Assembly (NCBI RefSeq): GCF_037975245.1
Contig: NC_092577.1
Location: 27,089,398 to 27,153,397 of the forward strand
DNA: 64,000 nt
DNA from: Apostichopus japonicus
Taxonomy: Eukaryota > Echinodermata > Holothuroidea > Aspidochirotida > Stichopodidae
Direction: 5' to 3'
The position numbers and the translations under genes are program-made. Shown here piece by piece: positions 40,301-55,300 of the stretch. Every line of letters starts with the position of its first letter. The first letter of the stretch is position 1. The notes beneath the pieces were generated by a model, which had not been told where the DNA came from, did not search any database, and was given only the letters and a program-made list of their open reading frames with translations.

Positions 40301-43300
40301 TAATCGTACACGGCTACCTTTCTGCGTTCACCCTCCTCGCCACGCCACTGCTCGGATTTCTTACATATGAAGGCCATCTCCTGGTTACTTATCTCCAAGT
40401 CATAAGGAACAAAGAAGTCATCCTCTGATGCGTGCAGGCGGTGATAAATATCCAACATCCGTCCATTATTATGAAGTCTAAAAACAGTAATAGAGCAATG
40501 TCATTGTGAATGCCAACAATATGTATTCATCAGAAAATACCATTTTCCACTAAATTCCACTCACCAACAGATTTCACCAAGGAATTAGTGTTATGCTCAC
40601 GGTAAATACTATGAATTAGTTCTCTTAAAGGTGCAATGAGCAATTTATTAAACAATGAAAACATACCGAGTCTTCATGTCAAGTGGGCTTGGCTTGGGTA
40701 CATCTTTCATGAATGTGTTGTATGGCTAGGACAATTGTTCATTTTTTTTGTTTTGGAGAGAAACCTTTGCAAATTTTATTGTGACATTACTGCAAGATGC
40801 ATTTTCGGAGTACTAATGTTTATTTGCCTGAAGTGGAAGATTAATGTTGTAATTGCAATCAACGTTTACTTGTTATTTTACTATGTCAAGATTTACATAT
40901 TGTCATGCACTGGCATGTTTTATATCCATGAATTATGAATTCAAAGCAAGGCTTGTACTTGAGACAGAAACTGATGTCTACCAGCGAACATTACCAATGT
41001 GTAATTCTGAAAACAAATAGATTAGCAAATATTTGTGTCTTCCACCCAAAGCTAAAACTCTAGTAGAATTTGCACAAACTTTTGATTTTTTTTTTTTTTT
41101 ATCACAGCCTCTCATTTTTCATAGTAACACATAAGACTTAACTCTAAATAACCTTTGCATTTGAAAGCTTTGCTGCTGTTTCCTTTAATACTACTTTGAT
41201 CTTATCCTCCATGACTCAAAGAATTTTTTTTTTGACAGCATCAAGGTTGCTTGAGGTTACATATATTTCAGGGTAATGGCATTAGATGCCTTGAACGTTT
41301 AGCAGATCAAAAACTTGTCCAACAATTTCTGTTACCATATTAGTACCACAATTATAAATGCATAGAAGCAGTTTCCTTGAGCAGTCAGCGAGCAGCCAGA
41401 GCTGTTAAAGTCCTGGAGATGATGTCCAGGTAAGAACCAGGAAGGAATACCCTGGACTCCTGAAGAGGTACTCTTGGCAAACGACCAACTACTAATTAAT
41501 AAATCATTAATTTATGGCTCACTAACATTGATTTCCTATATCAAACTTGCATTGCAGTAATTACCTATTCCAAACTTGCGAACTCTAAATCATAAATTAA
41601 AGGGCAGAGAAACCAACTTCTTTACAAGAAAAATGAAGTAAGCGTGCAAACACAAATTTGTTGTAACAACTTAATAGTTCGTTGTAGCTACTTACTAGTT
41701 CGTAGTAACTACTTACTAGTTCCTTGTAACTACTTACTAGTTCGTTGTAACTACTTACTAGTTCCTTGTAACTACTTACTAGTTCGTTGTAACTACTTAC
41801 TAGTTCGTGGTAACTACTTACTGGTTCCTTGTAACTAGTTACTAGTTCGTAGTAACTACTTACTAGTTCGTTGTAACTACTTACTAGTTCGTTGTAACTA
41901 CTTACTAGTTCGTTGTAACTACTTACTAGTTCGTGGTAACTACTTACTGGTTCCTTGTAACTAGTTACTAGTTCGTAGTAACTACTTACTAGTTCGTGGT
42001 AACTACTTACTAGTTCGTTGTAACTACTTACTAGTTCGTTGTAACTACTTACTAGTTCGTTGTAACTACTTACTAGTTCGTTGTAACTACTTACTAGTTC
42101 CTTGTAACTACTTACTAGTTCCTTGTAGCTACTTACTAGTTCGTTGTAACTACTTACTAGTTCCTTGTAACTACTTACTTATTCGTAGTAACTACTTACT
42201 AGTTCGTTGTAACTACTAACTAGTTCGTAGTAACTACTTACTAGTTCCTTGTAACTACTTACTAGTTCGTTGTAACTACTTACTAGTTCCTTGTAACTAC
42301 TTACTAGTTCGTTGTAACTACTTACTAGTTCCTTGTAACTACTTACTAGTTCGTTGTTACTACTTACTGGTTGGTTGTAACTACTTACTAGTTCATTGTA
42401 ATTCTACACTGGGTTACATGAGAAGCCATTGAATTTGTTATAATTTGGTGCAATCCCATATGTTTCAAATTAAACAAGAATGTTTATTTTAATATGCGTT
42501 AAGACACAAGATACGAGCAAACGTGGTGAACAAACAGTTTGATTACAGCTAACAGGATGAGAGGCAAGGCATAGGACTCTGAAGGTTTCTTGCTCAGCAG
42601 AAACATTAAGTAGGAACAATGAGCTTTATTCTAACCAAAATTAAACAGAAGCAGTTACCTGAGAAAGTACATGTAGAAGATGACGAATGAGAGGAACATA
42701 AGAGACAGATACAAGGGCACCGTCAACAGAATCCCCATCAAACCATTGTTATGGATGCGGTAGAAATGAAAATACAGCTTGGCCGCATCTGCAATGGGTT
42801 CATCTCCAACCTCAAAGTCATATCTCTGTGAAACAAGCAGATACAACCTCAGAGTTAACCTTTCATTTTCATCTTCCTTTGGTTACAAGAGTATTAATGA
42901 TAGATTACTACATCTAACATTGCCTGCACATTTGTTAGCTGAAACTAACAGACATACACAGAGCAGTTACACTTTCATTTTCATCTTCCTTTGGTAACAA
43001 GAGTATTAATGATAGATTACTACATCTAACATTGCCTGCACATTTGTTAGCTGAAACTAACAGACATACACAGAGCAGTTCAACTTTCATTTTCATCTTA
43101 CTCAGTAACAAGAGTATTAATGATAGATTACTTCATCTAACATTGCCTGCACATTTGTTAGCTGAAACTAACAGACATACACAGAGCAGTTAAACTTTCA
43201 TTTTCATCTTACTCAGTAACAAGAGTATTAATGATAGATTACTTCATCTAACATTGCCTGCACATTTGTTAGCTGAAACTAACAGACATACACAGAGCAG

Positions 43301-46300
43301 TTACACTTTCATTTTCATCTTACTCAGTAACAAGAGTATTAATGATAGATTACTTCATCTAACATTGCCTGCACATTTGTTAGCTGAAACTAACAGACAT
43401 ACACAGAGCAGTTCAACTTTCATTTTCATCTTCCTTTGGTTACAAGAGTATTAATAACAGATTACTACATCTGACAATGCCTGCACATTTGTCAGCTGAA
43501 ACTAACAGACATACACAGAGCAGTTACACTTTCATTTTCATCTTACTCAGTAACAAGAGTATTAATGATAGATTACTACATCTAACATTGCCTGCACATT
43601 TGTTAGCTGAAACTAACAGACATACACAGAGCAGTTAAACTTTCATTTTCATCTTACTCAGTAACAAGAGTATTAATGATAGATTACTTCATCTAACATT
43701 GCCTGCACATTTGTTAGCTGAAACTAACAGACATACACAGAGCAGTTCAACTTTCATTTTCATCTTCCTTTGGTTACAAGAGTATTAATAACAGATTACT
43801 ACATCTGACAATGCCTGCACATTTGTCAGCTGAAACTAACAGACATACACAGAGCAGTTAAACTTTCATTTTCATCTTCCTTTGGTAACAAGAGTATTAA
43901 TGATAGATTACTACATCTAACATTGCCTGCACATTTGTTAGCTGAAACTAACAGACATACTGTACACAGAGCAGCAGGAGCAGCAACTTCTCCAGTGTAT
44001 CATATGTAAACCAAGATGCAGTCTCGTGAGACCTGCAAAATGGCAGCAACTCTGCTAATCATTGCCAAAGAATCAATTACATACTTTAAGTTACTGGAAA
44101 AAGAATCAAAATTCAACAGGAAACGCATGCTTCACGCACTGCCTTCAAAGTAAACGAGTATTTCCGGCTTGAGAGACAATGTTTGCCTTACCTTACCTTT
44201 GAATGTGAAAGTAAACAAACTTAGTAGTTACACTATTATTTCAGCAAATGTTAGTAAAACTAATTATCAAACTGCAAAGACATTAGAAACATGAGAAATA
44301 CAATACCCAGGGAAAGGTGCTAGGAAAATATCCTACAAATCAAAATTATTTTATGGTTGCTTGCTATTGCTCAAGCATGAGTAACACCACACAACTAAGC
44401 AGCATTAGAGCCATGTACCAAAGGCATACTGGAAATACTAAAACTGTTCACTATGAGCTAGAATTGTAGGTTTTCAGCATAACTAAGGTGTGACAGCATA
44501 ACTGGTCATGAAAAGATGAAGGATATCAGCAGTGAAGAATATGATCTCAAAACACTCAGCAACAATTCAAATTGATCGCCATATGGACTAAAGCACATTA
44601 AACTACATACTTTGTCCCATGTTGGGTAACATAAGGTGAATTCACTTGAACAGACAAGTCATTACTACAAAGGTTACGAGTTTATGTTCTACATTACTTG
44701 ATATGCTACACACTTCATACACGAGTGCTGTAGATATCCAATTATTATAAACTCAATGTGGACACTTTTATCCATCCTGCAGACAAACCTATAACCCAAT
44801 AAGTACTCTTTCTTGAAATATTAAACCCTCTCAAGTTGAGTGGTGTACCACAGTAGGTAAATGCACTAACATGTAAAGAGTCAACTACACAACTGAATTT
44901 GTAAAAGGCACCCAAGTACACTACACCATTCATATGTAAACACCACCTAAGTACACAACACTATTCAATATGTAAAAAGCAGTTAAGTACACAACACCAT
45001 TCATATGTAAACACCACCTAAGTACACAACACCATTCATATGTAAACACCACCTAAGTACACGACACTATTCAATGTGTAAAAAGCAGTTAAGTACACAA
45101 CACCATTCATATGTAAACACCACCTAAGTACACAACACCATTCATATGTAAACACCACCTAAGTACACGACACTATTCAATGTGTAAAAAGCACACCATT
45201 CATATGTAAACACCACCTAAGCTATTCAATGTGTAAAATGCACTAAAGTACACAACACCATTCATATGTAATCACCACCTAAGTACACTACACCATTCAT
45301 ATGTAAAGAGCAAATAAGTACACTATAACATTCATATGTACAGAGCACCTAAGTACACAACACTATTCAATGTGTGAAAAGCAGTTAAGTACACAACACC
45401 ATTCTAATGTAAACACCACCTAATTACACTACACCATTCAATATATAAAAAGCACCTAAGTACACAACACCATTAAATGTGAATAGAGAGCCCATATCTA
45501 AGTGAACTACAACATTCTGTTATTGGTATGAGGTGGAGGAGAGCTAATATTAACATTGTGCTATAATGCAAAGAAGTGTGGAAAATACCGTTATGAGGGG
45601 AATTTGTTTTTCCTTTTGAGAATTGACCTTACCCCTAATGGTGCATCAACAACTGCGATCAGTATTGGATCCAAGAAGGTCAGGATGGCGTACACCATGA
45701 TAAACTTGCAGAATAGATCTGGGAAGTTCCCTATAGTCTTCTGTGTCAGCCAGCACATTAGGACCAGTATAGAGAGAATCAGGATGTTGGTAGCGGGACC
45801 CAGTAAAACAACAGCAACCTCTTCTCTTGTATGGAGCAGAGATGACTGGTAGTTGAGACTCACGGTGTATGGGTGAAAGTCAAATCTGGAAACAAGAGGA
45901 TATAACAACCTTCAGTATTAGATTGATTAATTTTTAACTCTGTGTGATTGGTCCTCCTTTCAGCCAGTTAATTTGAAGGCAAAATGAGTTTCCTGAAGGA
46001 GAAGCAAACTTTCATGAATCACACTTAGTCCTTGACAAATATGGCCCTTTGAGAGATAAATACTGAAATTTACTTTTTCATGAGGATATAACTCAAAAAT
46101 TTGAAATAGAAAAGACTAAACTGATCTTCTTCATACACTTGGTATCTTTAAAGGAACATACCACTTATAAAAGGCTGGCTAAACAACACTATAAATGTCT
46201 GTTGTAACACACTCACTCTAACTTTGTACTACCCTTTTCTCACAACTACTGATAAGTAAGAAGAAAAGTAACAAAGGTGATATTACACTAAGAAAAGACT

Positions 46301-49300
46301 ATGTACAAACCTACCTGTGGCACAAGATTGATGCATAAAAATGCAGGCCCTGAAGCACTTTGTAGCAGCTTGAAGTTCAAAAACATTGCAGACAATAATG
46401 CTCATTGAACATGAGATTAATTTGTCCTGATATAATGTTTAGGTTTTGTAAACTTAGAGAGATAGATAGAGCAGACCTTGTACCATGCTAAAAGTATACC
46501 TAGATAAATAAATAGAGCAGAGCTTCTACTATGCTCAAAGTATACCTAGATAAATAAATAGAGCAGAGCTTCTACTATGCTCAAAGTATACCTAGATAGA
46601 AAAACAGAGCAGGGCTTGTACTATGCTCAAAGTATACTTACAGAGATAGAGCAGAGCTTTTACTATGCTCGAAGTATACTTACAGAGATAGAGCAGAGCT
46701 TGTACTATGCTCAAAGTATACTTACAGAGATAGAGCAGAGCTTGTACTATGCTCAAAGTATACTTACAGAGATAGAGCAGAGCTTGTACTATGCTCAAAG
46801 TATACTTACAGAGATAGAGCAGAGCTTGTACTATGCTCAAAGTATACTTACAGAGATAGAGCAGAGCTTGTACTATGCTCAAAGTATACTTACAGAGATA
46901 GAGCAGAGCTTGTACTATGCTCAAAGTATACTTAAGCTGCAATAGAGCAGTTTTACTTGATGACAAATGAGATGTAGATGTAGAGAGAGCTACACCTATT
47001 CTGACAGGTGATGTCATACAAGGCTGTGTAATATCATGAACTGGCTATACTTGTGTCTTTGATTTTGTGGAAGAGTGCTTGAAAGCTTCCAAACGAAGGA
47101 AAGACTTTCAGCGTTATGAGATTGTGTCATCTTATAAAAACGTTGCACATAAATAATATGGCAACCTTTACCTGCGACCATCTTACAAGGCTTGGAAAAT
47201 TCTAACAAACTATAACGTACTGTAGCTGCCTAGTTACATTCCTTTTCAATGAAATTGTACCTCTAGCAAAACTTTCCACTCATTTACCTATGTTGCAGAA
47301 TCCAATGTTAAAGTAGTCTTTTTGTGTGTTTATCCACAAATTGCATTAAGCTACATTAACTTAGGCTCTGTCTTAGCCTTTTTCACTGTTTTCACATATA
47401 TCCATACTCAAGGGATCACTTGAAACCACTAACATTAGAGCCAGCCTATAAGCCTTTGTGTTTTGCTACTAATGTGAGGAGGCCTACCCTATGCTGGACT
47501 GGAATGATGGCCAAGCATGTCTTCAAACCAAAGACTTGACAGGCAGTCTAACATCAGGACAATGGGTGATGAAATCAAAACTAACTTGAACATTTTGCAT
47601 TATACTCTGCCTGTACTTGGCTGTAACAATATTTACACAAGCCAATACACGATGATCCCTCTTAGGAGAGATTATGTAGTGTGAAGCAACACTTTAAGGG
47701 CACACAAGTAGCATTTCAGAGCAACATTTCACCCAAAGGGTGTCTTCCTGACAGATTTTTGCTGTCAAATGAAGTAACTTCTGTTTGCCATTACGCATTG
47801 CATATCTAGACAAACTTTGGTATGATGTTATATATGAGTCCACTCGAATGTCGATTAGAAAATATGGACGACAGACAACATCCCAGTGCAGCATGAAAAC
47901 ACAGAATATGTACTGAGATAAAACAAGTGTAAATGTCTGCAACCAAACATGTAGACATATATGGAGCTATGAAAACACCACTTTTGTTAATGTTCAACAA
48001 TATTATGAAATATGAAATAGCTAGTGAAACACCATCTGTAGTTTTCAATGGCTTCAGCTTACCTGCTAACAGGAATGTTAATGATGTTTAGGAAAGCCCA
48101 TTGTCCAATGTAATGTAGGTACATCCTGATGAAGAAGACAAGACAGAGTAGCAAGACCAGTGTCCAAAATTCACGGGACCGCCACTGGGACAAGCCCATC
48201 TCTGACAAGATCTGCCGGGACACATATTGTATCTTCTCGTGACCCTTTCTCTCTAAGTGACCTTTCGTTGAAAATGGTGCCCTGTAAAAGGAAATGCAGT
48301 GTGTTCCAATCAGGAAGGTAATGATGAAAGTGTCTCTTAAAGACAGCATTTTGAATCTAGTAATACAACAATTCTACCCAAAAAATACCAAATACTTTCA
48401 GCTCATAGATGCCTAATTAGTAATTAAAATAACAATTCCATCTGTGTCTGACAGATTGATGTTACTTGCACTTTGTTACAGTGATATTACAAGTCATCTA
48501 TCTCTTAAAAGAGCTTCTTTTCCTAGAGTTCTGAATTTTTCACATTATTTCTAGTCATTTAGTTACTGTCCCTGGTGAAAGTTTAGCAAGCATGACCATC
48601 CTGACAATCTAGTCACATATAAATTGTTGACCTTAAACAGGTGGAACACTGCTTGATAAAGTTACTTCAGCAGCTTAAACCTGATCTGGGTTATAAAATA
48701 TATTATTCATCTAGTCAACATCTCCTATATTACTTTACTTCAAAATGTACATTCTGTTATTAAGACAACAAGCTCTTACATGTTTGTCTAATGAAAGGTA
48801 TACTTTTTCACTGTTTTTCTAAGTAGACCTTCTTATAACATGTGGGTTCACTATCTACACTCTTCAATGTAGTATGATCTTTGTGATAATTAAGAGAATG
48901 CACTCAACTTCCTCTCTTCTGTGCATTAAAGGTGCTGTTTTGCTATAATTTGCAATACTATATTACATGATATATAACCTCTTCACCAGAATCAAATCCA
49001 AAGAGAAGGAATCTTAAAAGGAGTCCATATAAATTTGTGTATGTAGCTGAAACAAGAGGGAGAACACAAGCTATAACCAATATACATAGATATAGCTACC
49101 TACATTGAGCTACCTACATTGTAGCTACCTACATCGTAGCTACCTAGCATTGTAGCTACCTAGCATTGTAGGTACCTAGCACAATATAAAAAAATACCAG
49201 ATAACATGTCTCATCTAATGCTCCTTGTAATGAGAAGCATTGTTAAGTAGAGTAGTATTATTTAAGATACTAATGTAAGAGCTGAATTCATTACTAGTTG

Positions 49301-52300
49301 TATCAAACAATGCAATGGCCATACATCAAGAGGTGTGGTGTTAATGATGATTTGATTAATTAACTTGTTTACATGTAGGAGGCATATCAGGTGTATTGAA
49401 TCGTTAAGGGACAATTCATGTGCAAATCCTGTGGCTGGAAGAAAGCCACAATGTTATAAAAAGAATTGGAGAAGGTTCTTACTGGACAGCAAAGGAGTGA
49501 GCGTCCAAATCCTCCAGATGAGTTAATTTTTTACGTTTCTTCCTTTGATTCAGAAGAGCAGTCTTGGGAAGCATCGTATACAGTCTCCTGATGTACTCGG
49601 TAGCAGCAGGATTTGTATGTTGCTGAAACAAGAAAGAGAACACAAGCTAGAAACAATCTACATAGATATAGCTACCTACACATACTTATTTAGCAAGCAA
49701 CTTGCTAACAAACATAACACCATGTGGGATCCCCAGTCTGTAAAAAGATAACATCAGCTGACCATTCTGACAAAAGCCCAGACCATAATTTTAACAGATT
49801 CAAACACAACAAACTCAGTTCAACATCAGTGTCAAGGACCACTACCTTCTGTGTGATAACTCACACTGTAAGAATTTACCTCACAAATCTAGATCATTGA
49901 CCTTTGAATAAGCAACATTGCAGTATTTAATAGAGGCCATTGTTCAAAGAGGAGAGGCTATTGTAGTATCACCAACCAAAGTGTGCAGTTAAATATCAAA
50001 GAAGATAAATGTGGACATTCAAAACATCAAGCTCAAGATTAAAACATTTCTACATGAAAATAGAATCAACAATCCTATCATTCTTGGAAATGTTACGACT
50101 GCCCCGACTTTAAGTTTGAAGATTGAACTCCAGCATTACAGCAACAACTGCCACTGTATTGCCAGAATCTGGAGCAGTTAAACATTTCATATGTGGCTGG
50201 TTATGTGTCTGAACTGAGGATTGTGAGATTATGAACTGCGGTATTAACCGATGCTGCAATAGTGATCATTTGACTGCAAACATTAAAGAACCTTGATGTA
50301 GTCTGTGAATAGGGAGTGTGAGTAACCAGAGGAATCTTATATCCAGGGGCTTATATACCACAGATACCTCACAAACAATTTGCAAACAACCCTTGTGAAT
50401 TGATCAAATACATTCAAACTTGAACTGATAGAGTCATTGCAACTGTAACATAAAAACTCAATCAAAATTATTTGGGGTACTTTTTTTTTAGAGATTTCAT
50501 GAGCCTTTCAAGAACTAAAGTATACACTGAGACCATAGAATGATGAGTGTATTCATGAATATGGGAAAGTAACATTTTCATCCATAACTTAACCAACCCA
50601 ACACTCTTAGAATGAATGCTGAATATTATTTTTTTAATTATCAATTTATTTTAGCCTGACAGTCTTGACTATTCTACTTCATAAGGATTATACATGCCTA
50701 ACAATTTACTAGGTTGCTTGGATGAATGAATACGCCGAATCGAGTAACAGTTACTGAAAGATTAAAACCACAACGCAAATAATTATTGAGGTTTTGAATC
50801 TTGTAATTAGTTACAGCTTTAAGAATGTAATAGCTGAAAACCTCCCTACTTAAGATATCAAGCTTACTTGGCCCCAGAGCCCACAGATTGTTCTGTTTCA
50901 TTGACATCAAAGGACCATTTTAAAACGCTAACTAACACATGAGTGACGTTGTAGCTCAACTGACTTTCACAGAGGCAACTGTACAGTTCACAGACCATGA
51001 AAGAAAGTTGTTCCAGGGTCTGTGTGTGTATTACAGATATTATCTAAAAATTGGATACTGTTGCTAATCTGAACTCTATCCTTTAAGGTTTTCACGTTTT
51101 GTTGTCTGGCAACCTCAAATGACCTTTGACCTTATCCAAAAACATAGGTTTCTTATACTCCCATATGGGGCATTAGTCAACTAAGTATAGAACTTGACAA
51201 AGTTTCCCTTCTGGAGATGTACACAAGGTGTTCAAGTTACAGCCTCTGGTGACCTTGAACAACCTTTCACCTCCACAAAAAACAATAAACTACTTCTACT
51301 CAAAATGGCACATAACTGAATTAATTATGAAGTTTGTCAAAGCATCATTACTGGAGATATTATTGTTTACCAGCAAGGTATCACAAAAACACACACATAC
51401 ATGCATATGCCATCAAGACTGTTTAGGTAACGATTATCATTTAAAACCAATACCAATAAAGATAGTGATTAGATACATATTGACAGGTAACAAACAATAA
51501 CTTATCATTGAGAGCAACTGTTTAGCAAAGTTAGTAGCATTTAGATTTCAAGCCAAGCAAGTCAATCAAACATGGTATAACAGGAACAAAGGCCCTCTAC
51601 AGAAGAATGTTGTTGTAAGGTGGCAACCTTTAACTTAAGAGCATCATTTTGAATTTGGTGAAAAATATGCCCAAACCTACCAAAGAACTACAATGAGAAA
51701 CCTTTTTCCAATATTTCCCAAATGAAAGTTAATAAGAATTAATATCATTCAATCCTGAACATTTCATCAATCAGTATAATCAGATGCAAATAGAAAATTA
51801 GAAAATTGAATTATCATAGTCTTTAGAGAGTGTTACACATCAACAACTCTTAGGCAATTTTTTTTGTAATTGTCTTTCTAACACCAAACATGTGAGTCAT
51901 TTAGCACTGCTATACTTAACATCAAAGTATGATCTGTAACTGCTCTGTATCAGCTCTTGTACCTGTGAATTGTCATCCAAGGTGACAACGCCCAACTGTT
52001 TATCAACAGTTTACACTGTACTAGAAATGTATGTACCTGGATAATACAAACCACTGAAAAGTTTTACCAATATGATGGCGCTATAGCATTATACAATGTC
52101 ACTAAAAGCTTAATCTCCTTTATTGTCTTGCAAAGTGAACTTCCATAACAAGTTAATACAAGTTAATAATTGCTATCTCTCTTCCAAACAGGATCATCAT
52201 TGCTTTCCAGTAAAGCTCACAACTGTCTGGTGTGAAACAAGTATTTGAAACCATCAACTGAAATACATTACAAATTCAGAAATACTTCTATTTGGTTCTG

Positions 52301-55300
52301 TGTCTTTTATCTGGATTGACACCAATTAAAGTAATCACTTTGATTAGCTGTTTGGAGGGAGTTGCTGGATTCAACATTTATATCAAATATAAGAAAGATA
52401 ATGGATTGTCTAAACTAAGAAACCAAACATAATCAAGTAGCTGGTTTAGCTGGTGTACTTGAAACTGGCAATAAGCAGCCAATCATGTCCACAGTTGTCC
52501 ATAGAGGGCAATTCTGTGTCAGTCTTGCAATAATGGATCCCACACTCCGGTTACAAACCTGCTTCTGTTTAACTCTACTTAGCAGTTCATACCAAGAACA
52601 TTGACTGACCATTATGTAATAGGTTCAACTATCCGTTAAAATTCTACTCCAGAATTTAACAAAGATATCCCACTTAGTGATATTTTCTTAATGCTATTAT
52701 TTTCCAGTGGTTATAGTTGGTGGATCTACTGCTTATATCATACACAAGAAATAAAGGTGTAATATACCCCTAAAATTTAAAATTGAAATTCCTTCCTTTG
52801 ACCAAAGACAGCTTCAGAAGCATCTATGGCATTTGTCAAAGGCAGTGTCTTCACTTATTTTCATAAGTCTCAGTGTTCAGTTGTATATGATGTTTAACGT
52901 AACAAATAATGACACATGAACAGGTTTTTTAGCCTGTAGTCACTTTGAACCTTTGCGTGGGTAACTCTGTAACATCATGGTTGTTGCATCTCTACAAAAG
53001 TCACTGAGAGGAGCTCAATAACTTAAGCAGAATACAAACTATCAATAAATACTATCCATAGAGTTCAGATAACAGTCAGCATAAGTCTGTTGTGTTTTTA
53101 CTAGTCCAGATATGGGTTTGTGGGAATTATAATAGTTACCTTGTAGTACAGGCCGGGTTCGCCTCTAACAAGTCCAGATATGGGTTTGTGGGAATTATAA
53201 CAGTTACCTTGTAGTACAGGCCAAGTTCACCTCTAACAAGTCCAGATATGGGTTGTGGGAGGAATTATAATAGTTACCTTGTAGTACAGGCCGGGTTCGC
53301 CTCTAACAAGTCCAGATATGGGTTTGTGGGAATGATAACAGTTACCTTGTAGTACAGGCCAGGTTCACCTCTAACAAGTCCAATTATGGGTTTGTGGGAA
53401 TTATAATAGTTACCTTGTAGTACAGGCCGGGTTCGCCTCTAACAAGTCCAGATATGGGTTTGTGGGAATTATAATAGTGACCTTGTAGTACAGGCCAGGT
53501 TCACCTCTAACAAGTCCAGATATGGGTTTATGGGAAGTATAACAGTTACCTTGTAGTACAGGGCCAGGTTCACCTCTAACAAGTCCAGATATGGGTTTGT
53601 GGGAATTATAATAGTTACCTTGTAGTACAGGCCAGGTATGGGTTTGTGGGAAGTATAACAGTTACCTTGTAGTACAGGCCAGGTTCACCTCTAACAAGTC
53701 CAGATATGGGTTTGTGGGAATTATAATAGTTACCTTGTAGTACAGGCCGGGTTCGCCTCTAACAAGTCCAAATATGGGTTTGTGGGAATTATAATAGTTA
53801 CCTTGTAGTACAGGCCAGGTTCACCTCTAACAAGTCCAGATATGGGTTTGTGGGAATTATAATAGTTACCTTGTAGTACAGGCCGGGTTCGCCTCTAACA
53901 AGTCCAGATATGGGTTTGTGGGAATTATAATAGTTACCTTGTAGTACAGGCCAGGTTCACCTCTAACAAGTCCAGATATGGGTTTGTGGGAATCATAATA
54001 GTTACCTTGTAGTACAGGCCGGGTTCGCCTCTAACAAGTCCAGATATGGGTTTGTGGGAATTATAATAGTTACCTTGTAGTACAGGCCAGGTTCACCTTT
54101 AACAGCTTGGAAACCATCATCTCTCTTCATAATCAATTCATCTTCACTATCTTCACCAGAGTCATCGAGGGAAGCCTTCTCACTTTTCTTCATCATTTTT
54201 CGAGAGCCAATTACTGTGGGTGGTTGGGCGCCTCCTCTAAAGCGAACACCATCTGATTTACTATCTTGAGTAGACTTGTAAAGTAAGAAGAGAATCAGCA
54301 GACAATTGCAGTTAATGAACTTACTTTTACAAAATATGTCCTCTCACTTATCTATTGATGTTGTTCTGGCTGCCAAAGTAGATTAAGATCAATCTACTAC
54401 TCACAGTTGTCTGTTTAATACAATGTGTTTCAAAGTGGTCTCTTTACTGACATTATACCCCATCAGACAGATCTGATCTACTATTGCCCACATTATCTGT
54501 ATAGTGTAAACAGAATGGCTGTTGCTAAAGCTTGGCCATATCTTGACTTAATTCTTGTGCATGTGAACATCCCCTCCAACAGATATCACATGCTACCTAC
54601 AATGGAGCTCTTTATAACAAAGTTTATGAAGGTACCTGCTCATTCAAGTCAGCTTTTGTAAGCATTTCTTCACTGCTGGAAAGGTCAATGCCCTTTTTCT
54701 GAATGCTTTCAGAGCTGGTGGTCTGACTGTCTACAGATGCCTCACCCACTGATGCCTCCTTCTCCTTGACACTTTGCATGGAACCCTGCAGACTGCCAGA
54801 GCTGCTTTTTATTTTACCTAAAAAATAACAACGAGTATTCTGACAATTTTTCTGATTTTGGCATTTATAAATGTTTAAATTTACTGTGAACAAAATGACA
54901 TGATATAGAACAAATCTGTAAATGATGAATGCTATTGTATTTAGTTGTAACAATCCATCTGACAGTTGTCCTTCCATCTGTTCAAGGTCCATGTACCCCA
55001 CGATGTAAATACAAAATATTAAGTCTGAAATCTAATAGGCATGTCAGCAAGTTCATTACACAAATGTAAACAGAATAGTTTACACATGCGATCAAGATTT
55101 TAACGCAGTCCTATACTCGTATCATACACCTTTTCAAATTCCACGGAGGAAACGTCTGAAAAACCTGTTAGTTCATTGCAATGGAAGGAAATGACACAAT
55201 TTTGCAATTTACATCGGTAACACCGAAAAAAAAGAAACAAGAGCAAGGGACCTAAGGCAGGCTAGCCACGAAAGTGAAAGTAAGCCAAGGCCTAACGGTC

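Noticed and set aside
45556-45852. 98-codon + strand frame
   Set aside because: Antisense shadow of exon L of the membrane-protein gene, whose phase, splice sites and hydrophobic segments are clear.
46577-47017. Overlapping long open frames on both strands with 14-residue repeats
   Set aside because: The 42-bp unit is a multiple of three and lacks stops on both strands, so long frames are automatic; the array lies in an intron.
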